Notes under the pieces: generated by a model
Told to the model about the DNA's origin: nothing
The model's input: only the letters and a program-made list of their open reading frames with translations
Database searches by the model: none
Made by a program: the position numbers and the translations under genes
Assembly: GCA_009780695.1 (NCBI GenBank)
Contig: WQZN01000008.1
Span: 1-64,000, forward strand
Origin: Microbacteriaceae bacterium
GTDB taxonomy: Bacteria > Actinomycetota > Actinomycetes > Actinomycetales > Microbacteriaceae
Direction of reading: 5' to 3'
Length of the DNA stretch: 64,000 nt
Shown: positions 55,992 to 64,000 of the stretch, one piece after another
How positions within the stretch are numbered: position 1 is the stretch's first letter
Layout: each line of letters starts with the position of its first letter

Positions 55992-56024
55992 TCGTCTCGC
56001 CGGGCAGGCGCGGGCGGTCGCACT

Positions 56025-56054
56025 TTGTGCGTCCTCGGGCACGGCGGGTACTAT
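56025..56054 (+). promoter_or_regulatory. Housekeeping-type promoter of the ParA-like gene
   Basis: TTGTGC (56025-56030) and TACTAT (56049-56054) are 18 bases apart, one of the better -35/-10 pairs in this window. It gives a leader of about 60 bases. Confidence 0.6.
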
Positions 56055-56074
56055 CTACCCCCATTAGGGGCACA

Positions 56075-56097
56075 GCCCTGCGGCCCGGCCGCAGGGC
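56075..56097 (+). promoter_or_regulatory. Leader hairpin before the ParA-like gene
   Basis: The arms GCCCTGCGGCC and GGCCGCAGGGC (56075-56085 and 56087-56097) are fully complementary around one base, so the RNA can form a stem of 9-10 bp. It lies 25 bases before GTG 56122 and ahead of GGAGGAA. It may be an operator or a translation control element. Confidence 0.45.
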
Positions 56098-56121
56098 ACG
56101 CCCGAAAGCCCCGGAGGAACC

Positions 56122-57816
56122 GTGACGGACACCACGCCCATGACCCACACGCCCCACATCGAAGCCACCGTCGTGCGCAGCGCCGAAGGCCCGTTCATCG
56201 GGCACATCTCGGTCGACGGCTCGATCACGACGATCGAGGGCCGCACCGAGGACGGCGTGCGCCGCGACATCGTCCGCGCCGTCGCCGGCGTCGCACAGCG
56301 GCTGTCGCAGCCGGTGCGGCTCGTCGCGCGCGACAGCCTCGGCGTGCAGGAGGTCAAGGTCTCCCCCGACGGCTACACCGAGGCGCTCACCCCCGTGACG
56401 CCGGCGACCGGCAACACGATCGACGCCCCGACCCCCGCCGAGCCGGCGCCCACCGAGGCGCTCGACTTCGACGCGATCCTCGGAATCGGCGGTGCACACA
56501 ACCCCGGCCAGGTGCCGGCCGAAGACGACGCCACCGCCACCCAGCCGGCTCGCCGCGCCGCGGCGGTGCCCGAGCTCGACTACCTCTTCCAAGAGACACC
56601 TGCGCAGCAGCCGGATGTCGCGCCGGCCGCCCCGGCCGCGGCCCCCGTGGTCGCCCCGCAGCCCGCCGTGCGCCCGGTCGTGACGCTGCCCGTCGCGCAG
56701 CCCGTCACCGCGGCGCCGGTCGCCCCGGTGACGCCCATCGTCCCGGTGCAGCCGATCGCCGCCGTGCCGGCACCCCCCGTGCAGTCGGCGCCGGCCGCTC
56801 CCGAGAGCCCGGTTGCGGCCACCGGCAACGGCGGCCTCGAGCCCCTCGAGTTCGTCGACCCGCTCGCGCCCGTCGATGAGCACCCGCCGACCCTCGACGA
56901 CTTCATGGCGCAGCGCCCGACGGCGCCCATCGCGCCGGCGGAGTACGGCTGGCAGGGCGCGGTGCGCAAGGCATCCTTCGGGCTCGTCAACCCGGTTCCC
57001 GGCGACGCCGAGCTCGAGCGCCGCCGCGACGTGGCCGCCGTGCAGCGCAGCTTCGCCGGCCCGCGCACGATCGTGGTCATCAACCCCAAGGGCGGCGCGC
57101 ACAAGACGACCGCGACGATGCTGCTCGCGGCGACCTTCGGCGAGCAGCGCGGCGGCTACACCCTCGCCTGGGACAACAACGAGACGCGCGGCACTCTGGG
57201 CTGGCGCGCGCGCCCCGCCGACCACCACCGCACGGCGCTCAGCCTGCTGCGCGACGCGGACCGGTTCAGCGCAGCCGGCACGGCCAGCATCGGCGACCTC
57301 GACGAGTACGTGCGCGCACAGGGCTCGGCGCAGTTCGACGTGCTCGCCTCCGACGAGGACCCGAACGCCACCGAGCTGATCGACGCGGCGGCGTTCGACA
57401 AACTGCACGCGACCCTGCAGCGCTTCTACCGCCTGATCGTCGTCGACACGGGCAACAACATGCGCGCCGAGAACTGGCAGGCCGCGGTCGCCGCGGCCGA
57501 TCAGCTCGTCATCATCTCCACGGTCCGCGAGGACACCGCCGCGAGCGCCGCATGGCTCGTCGACGGCCTGCGCGAGAAGGGCTTCGGCGACAAGGTCGCG
57601 AACGCGGTCACGGTGCTCTCGGCGACGTCCGAGGCCCCGGACCCGCAGCTCGCCCGTCGTCTGCGCGGCCACTTCGGCTCGCTCACACGCGCTGTGCTCG
57701 ACGTGCCGCACGACCCCTCGCTCGTCGACGGCGGCGCGATCACCTTCGAGCTGCTCTCGCGCCGCACGCGCGAGGCGTGGCTGAAGGTCGCCGCGACCGT
57801 CGCCCAGGGGCTGTAG
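56122..57816 (+). CDS. ParA/MinD-like ATPase with long N-terminal region
   Basis: A 564-residue protein. Residues 1-90 form a small folded domain (IEATVVRSAEGPFIGHISVDG), 95-265 are Pro/Ala/Val-rich and probably disordered, and about 310-564 are a ParA/MinD ATPase: the deviant Walker A is NPKGGAHKTTATMLLA, the next motif WDNNETRGTLGWR, and the Walker B is LIVVDTGNN. The usual KGGVGKT is replaced by KGGAHKT. Relatives are linked with cell polarity or type VII secretion, but none of those genes is here. No ParB gene or parS site seen. Confidence 0.85.
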   Translation: MTDTTPMTHTPHIEATVVRSAEGPFIGHISVDGSITTIEGRTEDGVRRDIVRAVAGVAQRLSQPVRLVARDSLGVQEVKVSPDGYTEALTPVTPATGNTIDAPTPAEPAPTEALDFDAILGIGGAHNPGQVPAEDDATATQPARRAAAVPELDYLFQETPAQQPDVAPAAPAAAPVVAPQPAVRPVVTLPVAQPVTAAPVAPVTPIVPVQPIAAVPAPPVQSAPAAPESPVAATGNGGLEPLEFVDPLAPVDEHPPTLDDFMAQRPTAPIAPAEYGWQGAVRKASFGLVNPVPGDAELERRRDVAAVQRSFAGPRTIVVINPKGGAHKTTATMLLAATFGEQRGGYTLAWDNNETRGTLGWRARPADHHRTALSLLRDADRFSAAGTASIGDLDEYVRAQGSAQFDVLASDEDPNATELIDAAAFDKLHATLQRFYRLIVVDTGNNMRAENWQAAVAAADQLVIISTVREDTAASAAWLVDGLREKGFGDKVANAVTVLSATSEAPDPQLARRLRGHFGSLTRAVLDVPHDPSLVDGGAITFELLSRRTREAWLKVAATVAQGL

Positions 57817-57841
57817 GCGGGGCCTCGGTCTCCGTTCGCTT

Positions 57842-57886
57842 CGCTCAGTCGACCAGCGGGGTTTGCCGCTCAGTCGACCAGCGGGG
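57842..57886. repeat. Two 20-bp direct repeats
   Basis: A 20-base unit starting CGCTCAGTCGACCAGCGG occurs at 57842-57861 and again at 57867-57886, 5 bases apart. It lies between two genes on the same strand and resembles the extragenic GC-rich repeats of Microbacteriaceae. Confidence 0.75.
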
Positions 57887-57908
57887 GCCGGAGGGCCAGG
57901 ATGGAGAC

Positions 57909-58577
57909 ATGGCTCGAATCGCGATCATCGGCGCACACGGCAAGGTCGGGCAGCAGCTCATGCGCGAGCTGTACGACAACGGCGACGACTTCGTCGGCGT
58001 GGCCCGCGGTGAAGAGGCGGCGGAGGACATCTTCCGGCTCGGCGGCGAGGGCGTGACGCTCGACCTCGAGGCGACGGATGCCGCAGCCGTGGCATCCGCC
58101 ATCGCGGGGTGCGACGCCGTGGTCTTCACGGCCGGAGCGGGCGCCGACAGCGGTGTGGAGCGCAAGCGCACGGTCGACTACGGCGCGGCGGTGCTGACGA
58201 TCGAGGCCGCGCAGGCCGCAGGCATCCGCCGGTTCGTCATGATCTCGGCGTCGGGGGTCGACGACCCGGGCACCGCGACCGTCGTGCCCGACCCGCAGTG
58301 GGCGGCGTATGTCGCGGCGAAGCGCGACGCCGACGCAGCGCTGCGCGACTCGGGCCTCGACTGGACGATCCTGCGGCCCGTCGCGCTCACGAACGACGAC
58401 GGGACGGGCGAGATCGAGATGCCGCCGTTCGGGGAGCGCGCGTCCGGCAGCGTCTCGCGTGCGGACGTCGCGGCGACCGTCATCGCGGTGCTCGAGAACC
58501 CGGGCACGATCGGCGGACAATGGGAGCTGAGCAGCGGTTCGACGCCCATTGCCGAGGCCGTCGCCCGGCTAGTCTGA
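57909..58577 (+). CDS. NAD(P)-binding atypical SDR / NmrA-like reductase
   Basis: A 222-residue Rossmann-fold protein. IAIIGAHGKVGQQLMREL is the GxxGxxG cofactor loop; VMISASGVDDPG and LDWTILRPVALTNDDG follow the atypical SDR pattern of YwnB/YhfK-type proteins. The catalytic Tyr-Lys pair is not clear. GGATGGAG precedes the ATG. The stop is 4 bases before the acyl-CoA ligase gene. Confidence 0.9.
   Translation: MARIAIIGAHGKVGQQLMRELYDNGDDFVGVARGEEAAEDIFRLGGEGVTLDLEATDAAAVASAIAGCDAVVFTAGAGADSGVERKRTVDYGAAVLTIEAAQAAGIRRFVMISASGVDDPGTATVVPDPQWAAYVAAKRDADAALRDSGLDWTILRPVALTNDDGTGEIEMPPFGERASGSVSRADVAATVIAVLENPGTIGGQWELSSGSTPIAEAVARLV
58570..58575 (+). promoter_or_regulatory. -10 box (TAGTCT) before the acyl-CoA ligase gene
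   Basis: TAGTCT covers the end of the reductase gene and ends 6 bases before ATG 58582. It may give an internal leaderless transcript. Confidence 0.35.
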
Positions 58578-58581
58578 TCGC

Positions 58582-60273
58582 ATGACGTCGGCCGACAAGC
58601 CGTGGCTCGCGCACTACGCCCCGGGCGTGGTCGCCGAGATCGCGCCCGTGACAGACTCCCTGCCCCGCCTCATCGCCCGCACCGTCGCGGACTTCCCCCA
58701 CGCGATCGCCCTCGACTTCCTCGGCGCGACGACGACCTACGCGAGACTCGGCGAGCTCATCGACCGCGCCGCCGAGGGCCTGCGCCGCCACGGCATCAAG
58801 CGCGGCGACCGCGTCGCGCTCGTGCTGCCGAACTGCCCCGAGCACATCGTCGCGTTCTACGCCGTGCAGCGCCTCGGCGGCGTGGTGGTCGAGCACAACC
58901 CGCTCTACACCGAGCGCGAGCTGCGCCATCAGTTCGAGGACCACGGCGCCCGCTTCGCGATCGTGTGGCAGAAGATGGCGCAGAAGATCCTCGACCTGCC
59001 GGCCGACCTCGGCGTCGACACCGTCATCGCGGTCGACATCGCGCAGGGCCTGCCCGCGTCCAAGCGCCTCGCGATGAAGCTGCCGGTGAAGGCCGCGCGC
59101 GAGGCCCGCGAGAAGATGTGGGGGCCGCTGCCCAAGGGGGCGATCGCGTGGGCATCGCTGCTGAAGTCGCCGCGCATCGCCGACACGCAGCCGCGGCCCG
59201 AGGCATCCGACCTCGCCGTCATCCAGTACACGAGCGGCACGACCGGCACCCCCAAGGGCGCGATGCTCACGCACGCGAACCTGATCTCGAACACCCTGCA
59301 GTGCCAGGCGTGGATCCCCGACGTGAAGCGCGGCAACGACGTCGTCGTCTATGCGATGCTGCCCGTCTTCCACGCCTACGGCCTGACCCTCGGCCTCACC
59401 TTCGCGATGTCGATGGGCGCGCGGCTCATGGTGTTCCCGAGCTTCGACCCCGACCAGGTGCTCGCCGCCACCAGGAAGCACCCCGCGACCTTCCTGCCCG
59501 CGGTGCCCCCGATCATCGACCGGCTGCTGAAGCGGTCGGCGGAGACCGGCATTCCCCTCACCGGCATCGAGATCGGCGTGTCGGGCGGGATGTCCCTCGA
59601 CACCTCTCTGATCGCGAAGTGGGAGCAGGCCACGGGCGGCATCCTCGTCGAGGGCTACGGGCTCAGCGAGACCAGCCCGATCCTCATGATCAACCCGCTC
59701 ACCGACGAGCGCCGTGCCGGCAGCATCGGCCTGCCCGTCTCGTCGACGGATGTGAAGATCGTCTCGCGCGACGAAGACGCGCGCGAACAGCCCGCCGGCG
59801 CGGAGGGCGAGCTCGCGGTGCGCGGCCCGCAGGTGTTCCAGGGCTACTGGAACCGCCCGGAGGAGACCGCGGCGGTGCTGCGCGACGGCTGGTTCCACAC
59901 GGGCGACGTCGCGACGATCGACGAGAACGGCTTCATCTCGATCGTCGACCGCATCAAGGAGCTCATCATCACGGGCGGCTTCAACGTCGCGCCGAGCGAG
60001 GTCGAGGAGGCCGTGGTCGCCCTCGACGGCGTCGTGGACGCCGCGGTGGTCGGCCTGCCCGACCCGCATTCGGGCGAGCGCGTGGTCGCCGCCGTCGTGA
60101 TGCGCCCCGGTGCGCCGTTCGACCCCGAGGCGATGCGCGCCGCCCTGCGCTCGCAGCTCACGCCGTACAAGGTGCCGCGCGAGTTCCACCAGCTCGACGA
60201 GCTGCCCCGCAACATGATCGGCAAGGTGCTGCGCAAGAAGGTGCGCGAGCAGCTCGCCGACGCGGCCGGGTGA
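58582..60273 (+). CDS. Long-chain fatty-acid-CoA ligase
   Basis: A 563-residue ANL-family enzyme that activates fatty acids with ATP and CoA. The P-loop is IQYTSGTTGTPKGAMLTH, the adenylate motif is GYGLSETSPILMIN, GWFHTGDVATIDENG binds ribose, and the C-terminal lysine motif is NMIGKVLRKKVRE. The next gene, for a DUF1345 membrane protein, starts 4 bases later. Confidence 0.95.
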   Translation: MTSADKPWLAHYAPGVVAEIAPVTDSLPRLIARTVADFPHAIALDFLGATTTYARLGELIDRAAEGLRRHGIKRGDRVALVLPNCPEHIVAFYAVQRLGGVVVEHNPLYTERELRHQFEDHGARFAIVWQKMAQKILDLPADLGVDTVIAVDIAQGLPASKRLAMKLPVKAAREAREKMWGPLPKGAIAWASLLKSPRIADTQPRPEASDLAVIQYTSGTTGTPKGAMLTHANLISNTLQCQAWIPDVKRGNDVVVYAMLPVFHAYGLTLGLTFAMSMGARLMVFPSFDPDQVLAATRKHPATFLPAVPPIIDRLLKRSAETGIPLTGIEIGVSGGMSLDTSLIAKWEQATGGILVEGYGLSETSPILMINPLTDERRAGSIGLPVSSTDVKIVSRDEDAREQPAGAEGELAVRGPQVFQGYWNRPEETAAVLRDGWFHTGDVATIDENGFISIVDRIKELIITGGFNVAPSEVEEAVVALDGVVDAAVVGLPDPHSGERVVAAVVMRPGAPFDPEAMRAALRSQLTPYKVPREFHQLDELPRNMIGKVLRKKVREQLADAAG

Positions 60274-60277
60274 CCGC

Positions 60278-60922
60278 ATGACGGCGACCGACCCGCGGCC
60301 GAGCAGCCTCGCCACGCGACGCGTCGTGATCATGCTCGCCGTGGGCGCGGTGTGCGCAGTGGTCACGGGCATCACGAGCTCGTGGTGGTACGCCGGCGTC
60401 GCCGGCTGGCTCGCCGCGTGCATCCTCTACATCGCCTGGGTCTGGGTGCACCTGTGGCCGCTCGACGCACGCGCCATGCGGAGCCACGCCACCCGCGAGG
60501 ACCCCGGCATCGTGGTGAGCGACCTGCTCATCCTCGGCGCGAGCGTGGCATCCCTCGTCGCGGTCTCGCTCGTGCTCATCCGCGCGTCGCACCTACCGCA
60601 GCCGCAGCACGGCCTCGTCAGCGGGCTCGCGCTCGCGAATGTCGCGCTGTCCTGGTTCCTGATCCACACGCTGTATGCGCAGGGCTACGCGCGTTCCTAC
60701 TACGCACCGCCGGAAGGCGGCATCGACTTCGCGACGCAGGACGACAGCGACCCCGTGTTCAGCGACTTCGCCTATCTCGCGCTCGATCTCGGGATGACCT
60801 ACCAGGTCTCCGACACCACGCTGCGCTCGATGCGGCTGCGGCGCCTCGTCATGTGGCACTCGCTGCTGTCCTACGTGTTCGGCACGGCCATCCTGGCCAC
60901 CGCGATCAACCTCGTGGTGTGA
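60278..60922 (+). CDS. DUF1345 membrane protein
   Basis: A 214-residue protein with about five to six membrane segments. FATQDDSDPVFSDFAYLALDLGMTYQVSDT is the DUF1345 signature. Function unknown; it ends the reductase / ligase operon and converges on the DUF3054 gene with 18 bases between. Confidence 0.9.
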   Translation: MTATDPRPSSLATRRVVIMLAVGAVCAVVTGITSSWWYAGVAGWLAACILYIAWVWVHLWPLDARAMRSHATREDPGIVVSDLLILGASVASLVAVSLVLIRASHLPQPQHGLVSGLALANVALSWFLIHTLYAQGYARSYYAPPEGGIDFATQDDSDPVFSDFAYLALDLGMTYQVSDTTLRSMRLRRLVMWHSLLSYVFGTAILATAINLVV

Positions 60923-60940
60923 CCGCAGGCAGGCGGGCGC

Positions 60941-61357
60941 TCAGCGCTTGTTGCGGGCGCTGCGCTTGGCGATCGGGCCGACGATGGCGCGCCAGCCGAG
61001 CAGGAAGACGCCGAGCGAGATCGAGGCGACGATGACGAAGGCGAACGCGATGCCCTGGCCGGAGACCACCCGCAGGACCATGCCCACGGCGACCGTGAGC
61101 ACCCACACCGGGATGCCGACGCGCACGAGGGCGAACGGCCGACGCCAGGCGCCGGTCACGAGCCACCCGAGCAGCGTGCCGACGAGGAACGGCCACGCGG
61201 TGGTCGCGACGCCCCCGAACGCGATGCCCTCGCCGTGCGAGAGGCGGCCGATGATCGTGAAGACGAGGACCAGCACGACATCCAGCACGACCGAGAGCAG
61301 CACCCAGCGGGAGTAGTCGACGTGTGCGGATGCCTGGCGCTGCGGTGCTGAGCTCAT
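60941..61357 (-). CDS. DUF3054 membrane protein
   Basis: A 138-residue protein with four membrane segments; VVLDVVLVLVFTIIGRLSHGE, then TAWPFLVGTLLGWLV and VLRVVSGQGIAFAFVIVA fit DUF3054. It starts 4 bases after the methyltransferase stop, so they are cotranscribed. Function unknown. Confidence 0.88.
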   Translation of the reverse strand: MSSAPQRQASAHVDYSRWVLLSVVLDVVLVLVFTIIGRLSHGEGIAFGGVATTAWPFLVGTLLGWLVTGAWRRPFALVRVGIPVWVLTVAVGMVLRVVSGQGIAFAFVIVASISLGVFLLGWRAIVGPIAKRSARNKR

Positions 61358-61361
61358 GGTG

Positions 61362-62927
61362 TCAATCCTGGCCTAGTCGGGCTGTGTGCGCCGCGGGTGC
61401 CGCCACGTCGAGGAAGCCGGTGAAGACCAGCTCGCGCACGCGCGGCAGGAGGTCGGCGCGCAGCTCGGCGGCATCCACCTCGAACAGGGCCGCGATCGCA
61501 TCGCTGATCTGGCCGACGGTCAGCTCGCCGTCGCACGCGCCGACGAGCCCCGACAGAGCCGGGTCGACCTGCAGCGCGCGGCCGAAGCCCGCACCCTGGT
61601 GCAACGTGATGATCGTGGGGTTCTCGTCGCCGGGCCACGAGTGACGCTCTTCCGTGACGTCGCGCGGAACGACGAGGTGCAGCTCGGCGAGTTCGGCATC
61701 CTCAAGACCCGCGATCGCGTCGTGCACTGCGAGGGCCCGCCCGATGTGCTCGCCGAGGCCCGCCGGGTTGCTGCCGCTCGTCTCGACCTGCTCGATGCGG
61801 GTGAGGGGCGCGGATGCCTCATCCTCAGGCCGGCGCAGGGTGAGGTACCCGAAACCGACGTAGCCGACCCCGCGCGCGGCGAAGTCGGCGAGCCACTCGG
61901 CGTACCACCGGTCGTACTCGGGGTCGCCCGGGCGGGTGCCGCCGTCGCGGATCCACGTCTCGGCGTAGCGCGGCGCGTCCTGCAGCTCGCGTTCGACGGC
62001 CCACAGGTCGAGGTCGCCCGTCCAGTCGCGCACGCGGTCGAGGCCGTCGTGGTCGGCGCGGTATTCCCAGTTGCCGAGCAGCTGCGCGACGCCGCCGGGT
62101 TCGAGGTGGTCGGCGATGCCCTCGACCACGCGCTGCACGAGTTCGTCGCCGACGAAGCCGCCGTCGCGGTACTCGTACTCGGGCACGTCGTCGACGCGCG
62201 GCGTGATCACGAACGGCGGGTTGCTCACGATGTGCCCGAAGCGCTCGCCGGCGACCGGTTCGAACAGACTGCCGAGGCGGAACTCGACGTTGTCGATGCC
62301 GTTGAGCGCCGCGTTGAAGGCGGCGTAGGCGAGCGCCGGGGCGGAGATGTCGGTCGCGATCACGCGGCGCGCGTGGCGCGAGACGTGCATGGCCTGGATG
62401 CCGCAGCCGGTGCCGAGATCGAGGGCGAGCTCGACATCCCGCGGCACGATCAGGCCCGACAGGGTCGTGGACGCCCCGCCGATGCCGAGCACGTGCTCGG
62501 GGCCGAGCGCGTGGCCGAGCGCCAGCTCGCCGAGGTCGCTCGCGACCCACCACTCGGCCGCGCCGAGCGCGTCGGTGAAGGCGTAGGGGCGCAGGTCGAC
62601 GAGCGGCTCAAGGCCGTCGTCGGCGCGCAGCTCGACGAGACCGAGGGCGGCCGCCCCGTCGGCGCCGAGCGTCGGCAGGGCGGCGTCGAGCTCGTCGGCG
62701 CCGACCGCGAGGCCGAGCACGAAGGCCCACGCGAGCGTGCCGGCCGGGGCGATCTCACCGGCGGCGCGGCTCGACGCGAGCTCACGCTGGGCGGGAAGGC
62801 GGTGGGAGCGGCTCAGCGCTCCCCCGGCGGCGTCCGACCACAGCCCCCTCACGGTGTCGACCGTGAAGTCGGCGGCGGCGAGGTCGGCGCGAAGGCCGGC
62901 GATGAGATCGGCGTCGAGCGTGGGCAC
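61362..62927 (-). CDS. Class I SAM-dependent methyltransferase with N-terminal DUF7059-like domain
   Basis: A 521-residue protein. The middle holds VELALDLGTGCGIQAMHVSRHA (AdoMet loop), then FGHIVSNPPFVITPR, the NPPF motif of enzymes that methylate amide or exocyclic nitrogens (RsmC/HemK-like). The N-terminal 150 residues resemble the DUF7059-type winged region and the C-terminal region has a helical domain. GTG 62925-62927 with GGGAGG. Target unknown: rRNA or a release factor are candidates. Confidence 0.88.
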   Translation of the reverse strand: MPTLDADLIAGLRADLAAADFTVDTVRGLWSDAAGGALSRSHRLPAQRELASSRAAGEIAPAGTLAWAFVLGLAVGADELDAALPTLGADGAAALGLVELRADDGLEPLVDLRPYAFTDALGAAEWWVASDLGELALGHALGPEHVLGIGGASTTLSGLIVPRDVELALDLGTGCGIQAMHVSRHARRVIATDISAPALAYAAFNAALNGIDNVEFRLGSLFEPVAGERFGHIVSNPPFVITPRVDDVPEYEYRDGGFVGDELVQRVVEGIADHLEPGGVAQLLGNWEYRADHDGLDRVRDWTGDLDLWAVERELQDAPRYAETWIRDGGTRPGDPEYDRWYAEWLADFAARGVGYVGFGYLTLRRPEDEASAPLTRIEQVETSGSNPAGLGEHIGRALAVHDAIAGLEDAELAELHLVVPRDVTEERHSWPGDENPTIITLHQGAGFGRALQVDPALSGLVGACDGELTVGQISDAIAALFEVDAAELRADLLPRVRELVFTGFLDVAAPAAHTARLGQD

Positions 62928-62977
62928 GGGTCGATCCTCCCATGCCCCCGCTCGACGCCGCGGGGCGCAGGCCGCGC

Positions 62978-63388
62978 TCAGGCGGGCGTCGGCGCCGAGG
63001 TCGAACGCGCGCGCACGGTCGCCTCGAGCAGCGCGCTCGACTGGATCGCGCCCATCAGCGGCAGCACGAGCACACGGCCGAAGCGCGCGCAGGGGTGCCG
63101 CGAGCCGATCTCGACGGCCGTCTCGAGGTCGGGCGCGTTGATGAGGTCGAAGCCCGCGAACCATTCCTTGAACTCCGCGACCGGGGCATCCGTCACGGTC
63201 ACCTCGCCCGCGCGTTTCGTGACGAGCCGCGCGTCGTCGCGGGTGGTGAGACGCTCGCCCATCACACGGATGTCGGTCGGGTCGACGCTGGCGAGCCAGT
63301 CGCCGATGTCGTCGGATTCGGCGTTCCACGGCTCGCCGTCGGGCGCATCGGTGTACAGCAGCAGGTACTGCTGGGTCACGTCGGTCAT
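62978..63388 (-). CDS. YciI-like (YCII) protein, copy 3
   Basis: A 136-residue protein: QYLLLYTDAPDGEPWNAES and VTDAPVAEFKEWFAGFDLINAPDLE are YCII-fold motifs, with a C-terminal extension after VLVLPLM. The usual DGPF text is DAPV here. ATG 63386-63388 with AGGAGG upstream. Third of three tandem paralogues; function unknown. Confidence 0.87.
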   Translation of the reverse strand: MTDVTQQYLLLYTDAPDGEPWNAESDDIGDWLASVDPTDIRVMGERLTTRDDARLVTKRAGEVTVTDAPVAEFKEWFAGFDLINAPDLETAVEIGSRHPCARFGRVLVLPLMGAIQSSALLEATVRARSTSAPTPA

Positions 63389-63422
63389 GATGCCTCCTTG
63401 TGTTTGCTTGCTTGCGTTCTGG

Positions 63423-63794
63423 TCAGTCGTTCGGGTTCGCGTCGGCGGCGTCGAAGTCGCGCGCCGGAATGACGACGAGGCTCCCGATGCGGGCCGAGGG
63501 GTGCTTCGCGAGCATCGCGAGGGCGTGATCCATGTCATCGGCCTCGATCCACTCGGCGCCCATGAACCACTCCTTGAGCTCGGCGAGCGGCGCGTCGTTC
63601 ACGATCGTCTCGCCACCGCGCACCGCGATCTCACGGGCGGTGTCGCGGCCCGAGACGGGCTGGCCGTTGGGCTCCCACCCGGCGGGGCTCTCGCGGAGGG
63701 CGAGCCAGGCATCCATCGCCGGTTGGTCGATCGCGTCGTCCCAGTCGGGCGCGGCCGCATCGGTGAGGTGCAGCACGAGGAACTTCTGCTTCAC
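63423..63794 (-). CDS. YciI-like (YCII) protein, copy 2
   Basis: A 123-residue paralogue: KFLVLHLTDAAAPDWDD, IVNDAPLAELKEWFMGAEWIEADDMDHALAM and KHPSARIGSLVVIPARDF. The DGPF position reads DAPL. GTG start at 63792-63794, 25 bases after the stop of the preceding copy. Confidence 0.87.
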   Translation of the reverse strand: MKQKFLVLHLTDAAAPDWDDAIDQPAMDAWLALRESPAGWEPNGQPVSGRDTAREIAVRGGETIVNDAPLAELKEWFMGAEWIEADDMDHALAMLAKHPSARIGSLVVIPARDFDAADANPND

Positions 63795-63819
63795 GGTCTC
63801 GTCCTCGTCGCTCTGGGCC

Positions 63820-64000
63820 TCAGGCCTGGTCCCAGGGCAGCGGCACGTTGGGCAGGATGTACAGCTTCTCGGCGTGCGCCGAGGGGTGCTTCGCCATGAG
63901 TGCCGCCGCGTCTTCCATCGACTCGGCCTCGATCAGGTCGAAGCCGAGGAACCACTCCTTGAACTCGGGGAACGGGCCGTCGAGCACGGCCGTCTCGCCG
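63820..64000 (-). CDS. YciI-like (DGPF) protein, copy 1, cut by the window edge
   Basis: The last 59 residues are visible: GETAVLDGPFPEFKEWFLGFDLIE, AAALMAKHPSAHAEKL and YILPNVPLPWDQA before the TGA at 63820-63822. This copy keeps the true DGPF motif. The 5' end lies beyond 64000. It heads the YciI series and continues outside the window. Confidence 0.87.
   Translation of the reverse strand, partial: GETAVLDGPFPEFKEWFLGFDLIEAESMEDAAALMAKHPSAHAEKLYILPNVPLPWDQA

Noticed and set aside
56122..57816. Chromosome-partitioning parA of the origin region
   Set aside because: There is no parB, parS, gidB, rnpA or dnaA nearby, and the P-loop and N-terminal region are atypical.

Overview
The window looks like chromosomal DNA from a high-GC Gram-positive actinobacterium, most likely a member of the Microbacteriaceae. 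The support is strong GC bias at third codon positions, paired ClpP1/ClpP2, a translational T-box on ileS, a Rv2466c-type thioredoxin-fold reductase, an actinobacterial SSB and oligoribonuclease, and many GTG starts with 4-base GTGA/ATGA gene overlaps. No plasmid, prophage, CRISPR array or intact insertion sequence is visible. Most of the window is core housekeeping sequence with small accessory patches.

Layout. 1-9.0 kb: a minus-strand ileS-folC-DUF4233-ndk operon, preceded by a T-box leader, then a 5'-eroded PNPOx-like gene and valS on the plus strand. 9.0-16.6 kb: a GNAT acetyltransferase, a small conserved gene and an M3 peptidase converge, across a bidirectional terminator, on clpX, clpP2, clpP1 and tig; tRNA-Pro and tRNA-Gly lie upstream of tig. 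16.6-25.7 kb: two tandem Pr6Pr-type membrane proteins, a degenerate amidohydrolase, a Nei-type glycosylase, rpiB, an FtsX-type ABC exporter, a DsbA-like protein and pepN. 25.8-32.9 kb: an ABC exporter coupled to a two-component system, then a mechanosensitive channel, a truncated globin and a flavoprotein, nearly all joined by GTGA overlaps. 32.9-42.2 kb: tesB, a Rieske lipoprotein, a thioesterase, ettA, a lipoprotein, ssb, msrA, a membrane protein and nadE. 42.2-48.5 kb: a small accessory patch with a P-loop protein, two tandem HNH-like zinc proteins abutting tRNA-Arg, a thioredoxin-like protein, orn, tRNA-His, a phosphoribosyltransferase, a zincin and an ECF sigma factor with a SnoaL tail. 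48.5-52.1 kb: a TPP-riboswitch-controlled YkoE/D/C thiamine-precursor transporter coupled to a P-loop kinase. 52.1-57.8 kb: small proteins, an EEP hydrolase, dinB, an aldo/keto reductase and a ParA-like ATPase with an atypical P-loop. 57.9-64.0 kb: a reductase / acyl-CoA ligase / DUF1345 operon, then on the other strand three tandem YciI proteins (the first cut by the window edge), a methyltransferase and a DUF3054 protein.

Mechanistic themes. Aminoacylation, folate, nucleotide and protein-quality-control genes form the core. Two metabolite- or tRNA-sensing leaders are clear: the T-box for isoleucine and the TPP riboswitch for thiamine. Many operon-leading genes have a TAnnnT box only 5-9 bases before the start codon, which suggests widespread leaderless transcripts. 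The heptamer GGATGYC and its complement recur far more often than the GC bias would predict, even where this forces otherwise avoided codons. The least ordinary places are the HNH pair at the tRNA-Arg 3' end, the kinase attached to the thiamine transporter, the tRNA-His terminator that contains the ribosome binding site of the next gene, and the ParA-like ATPase.
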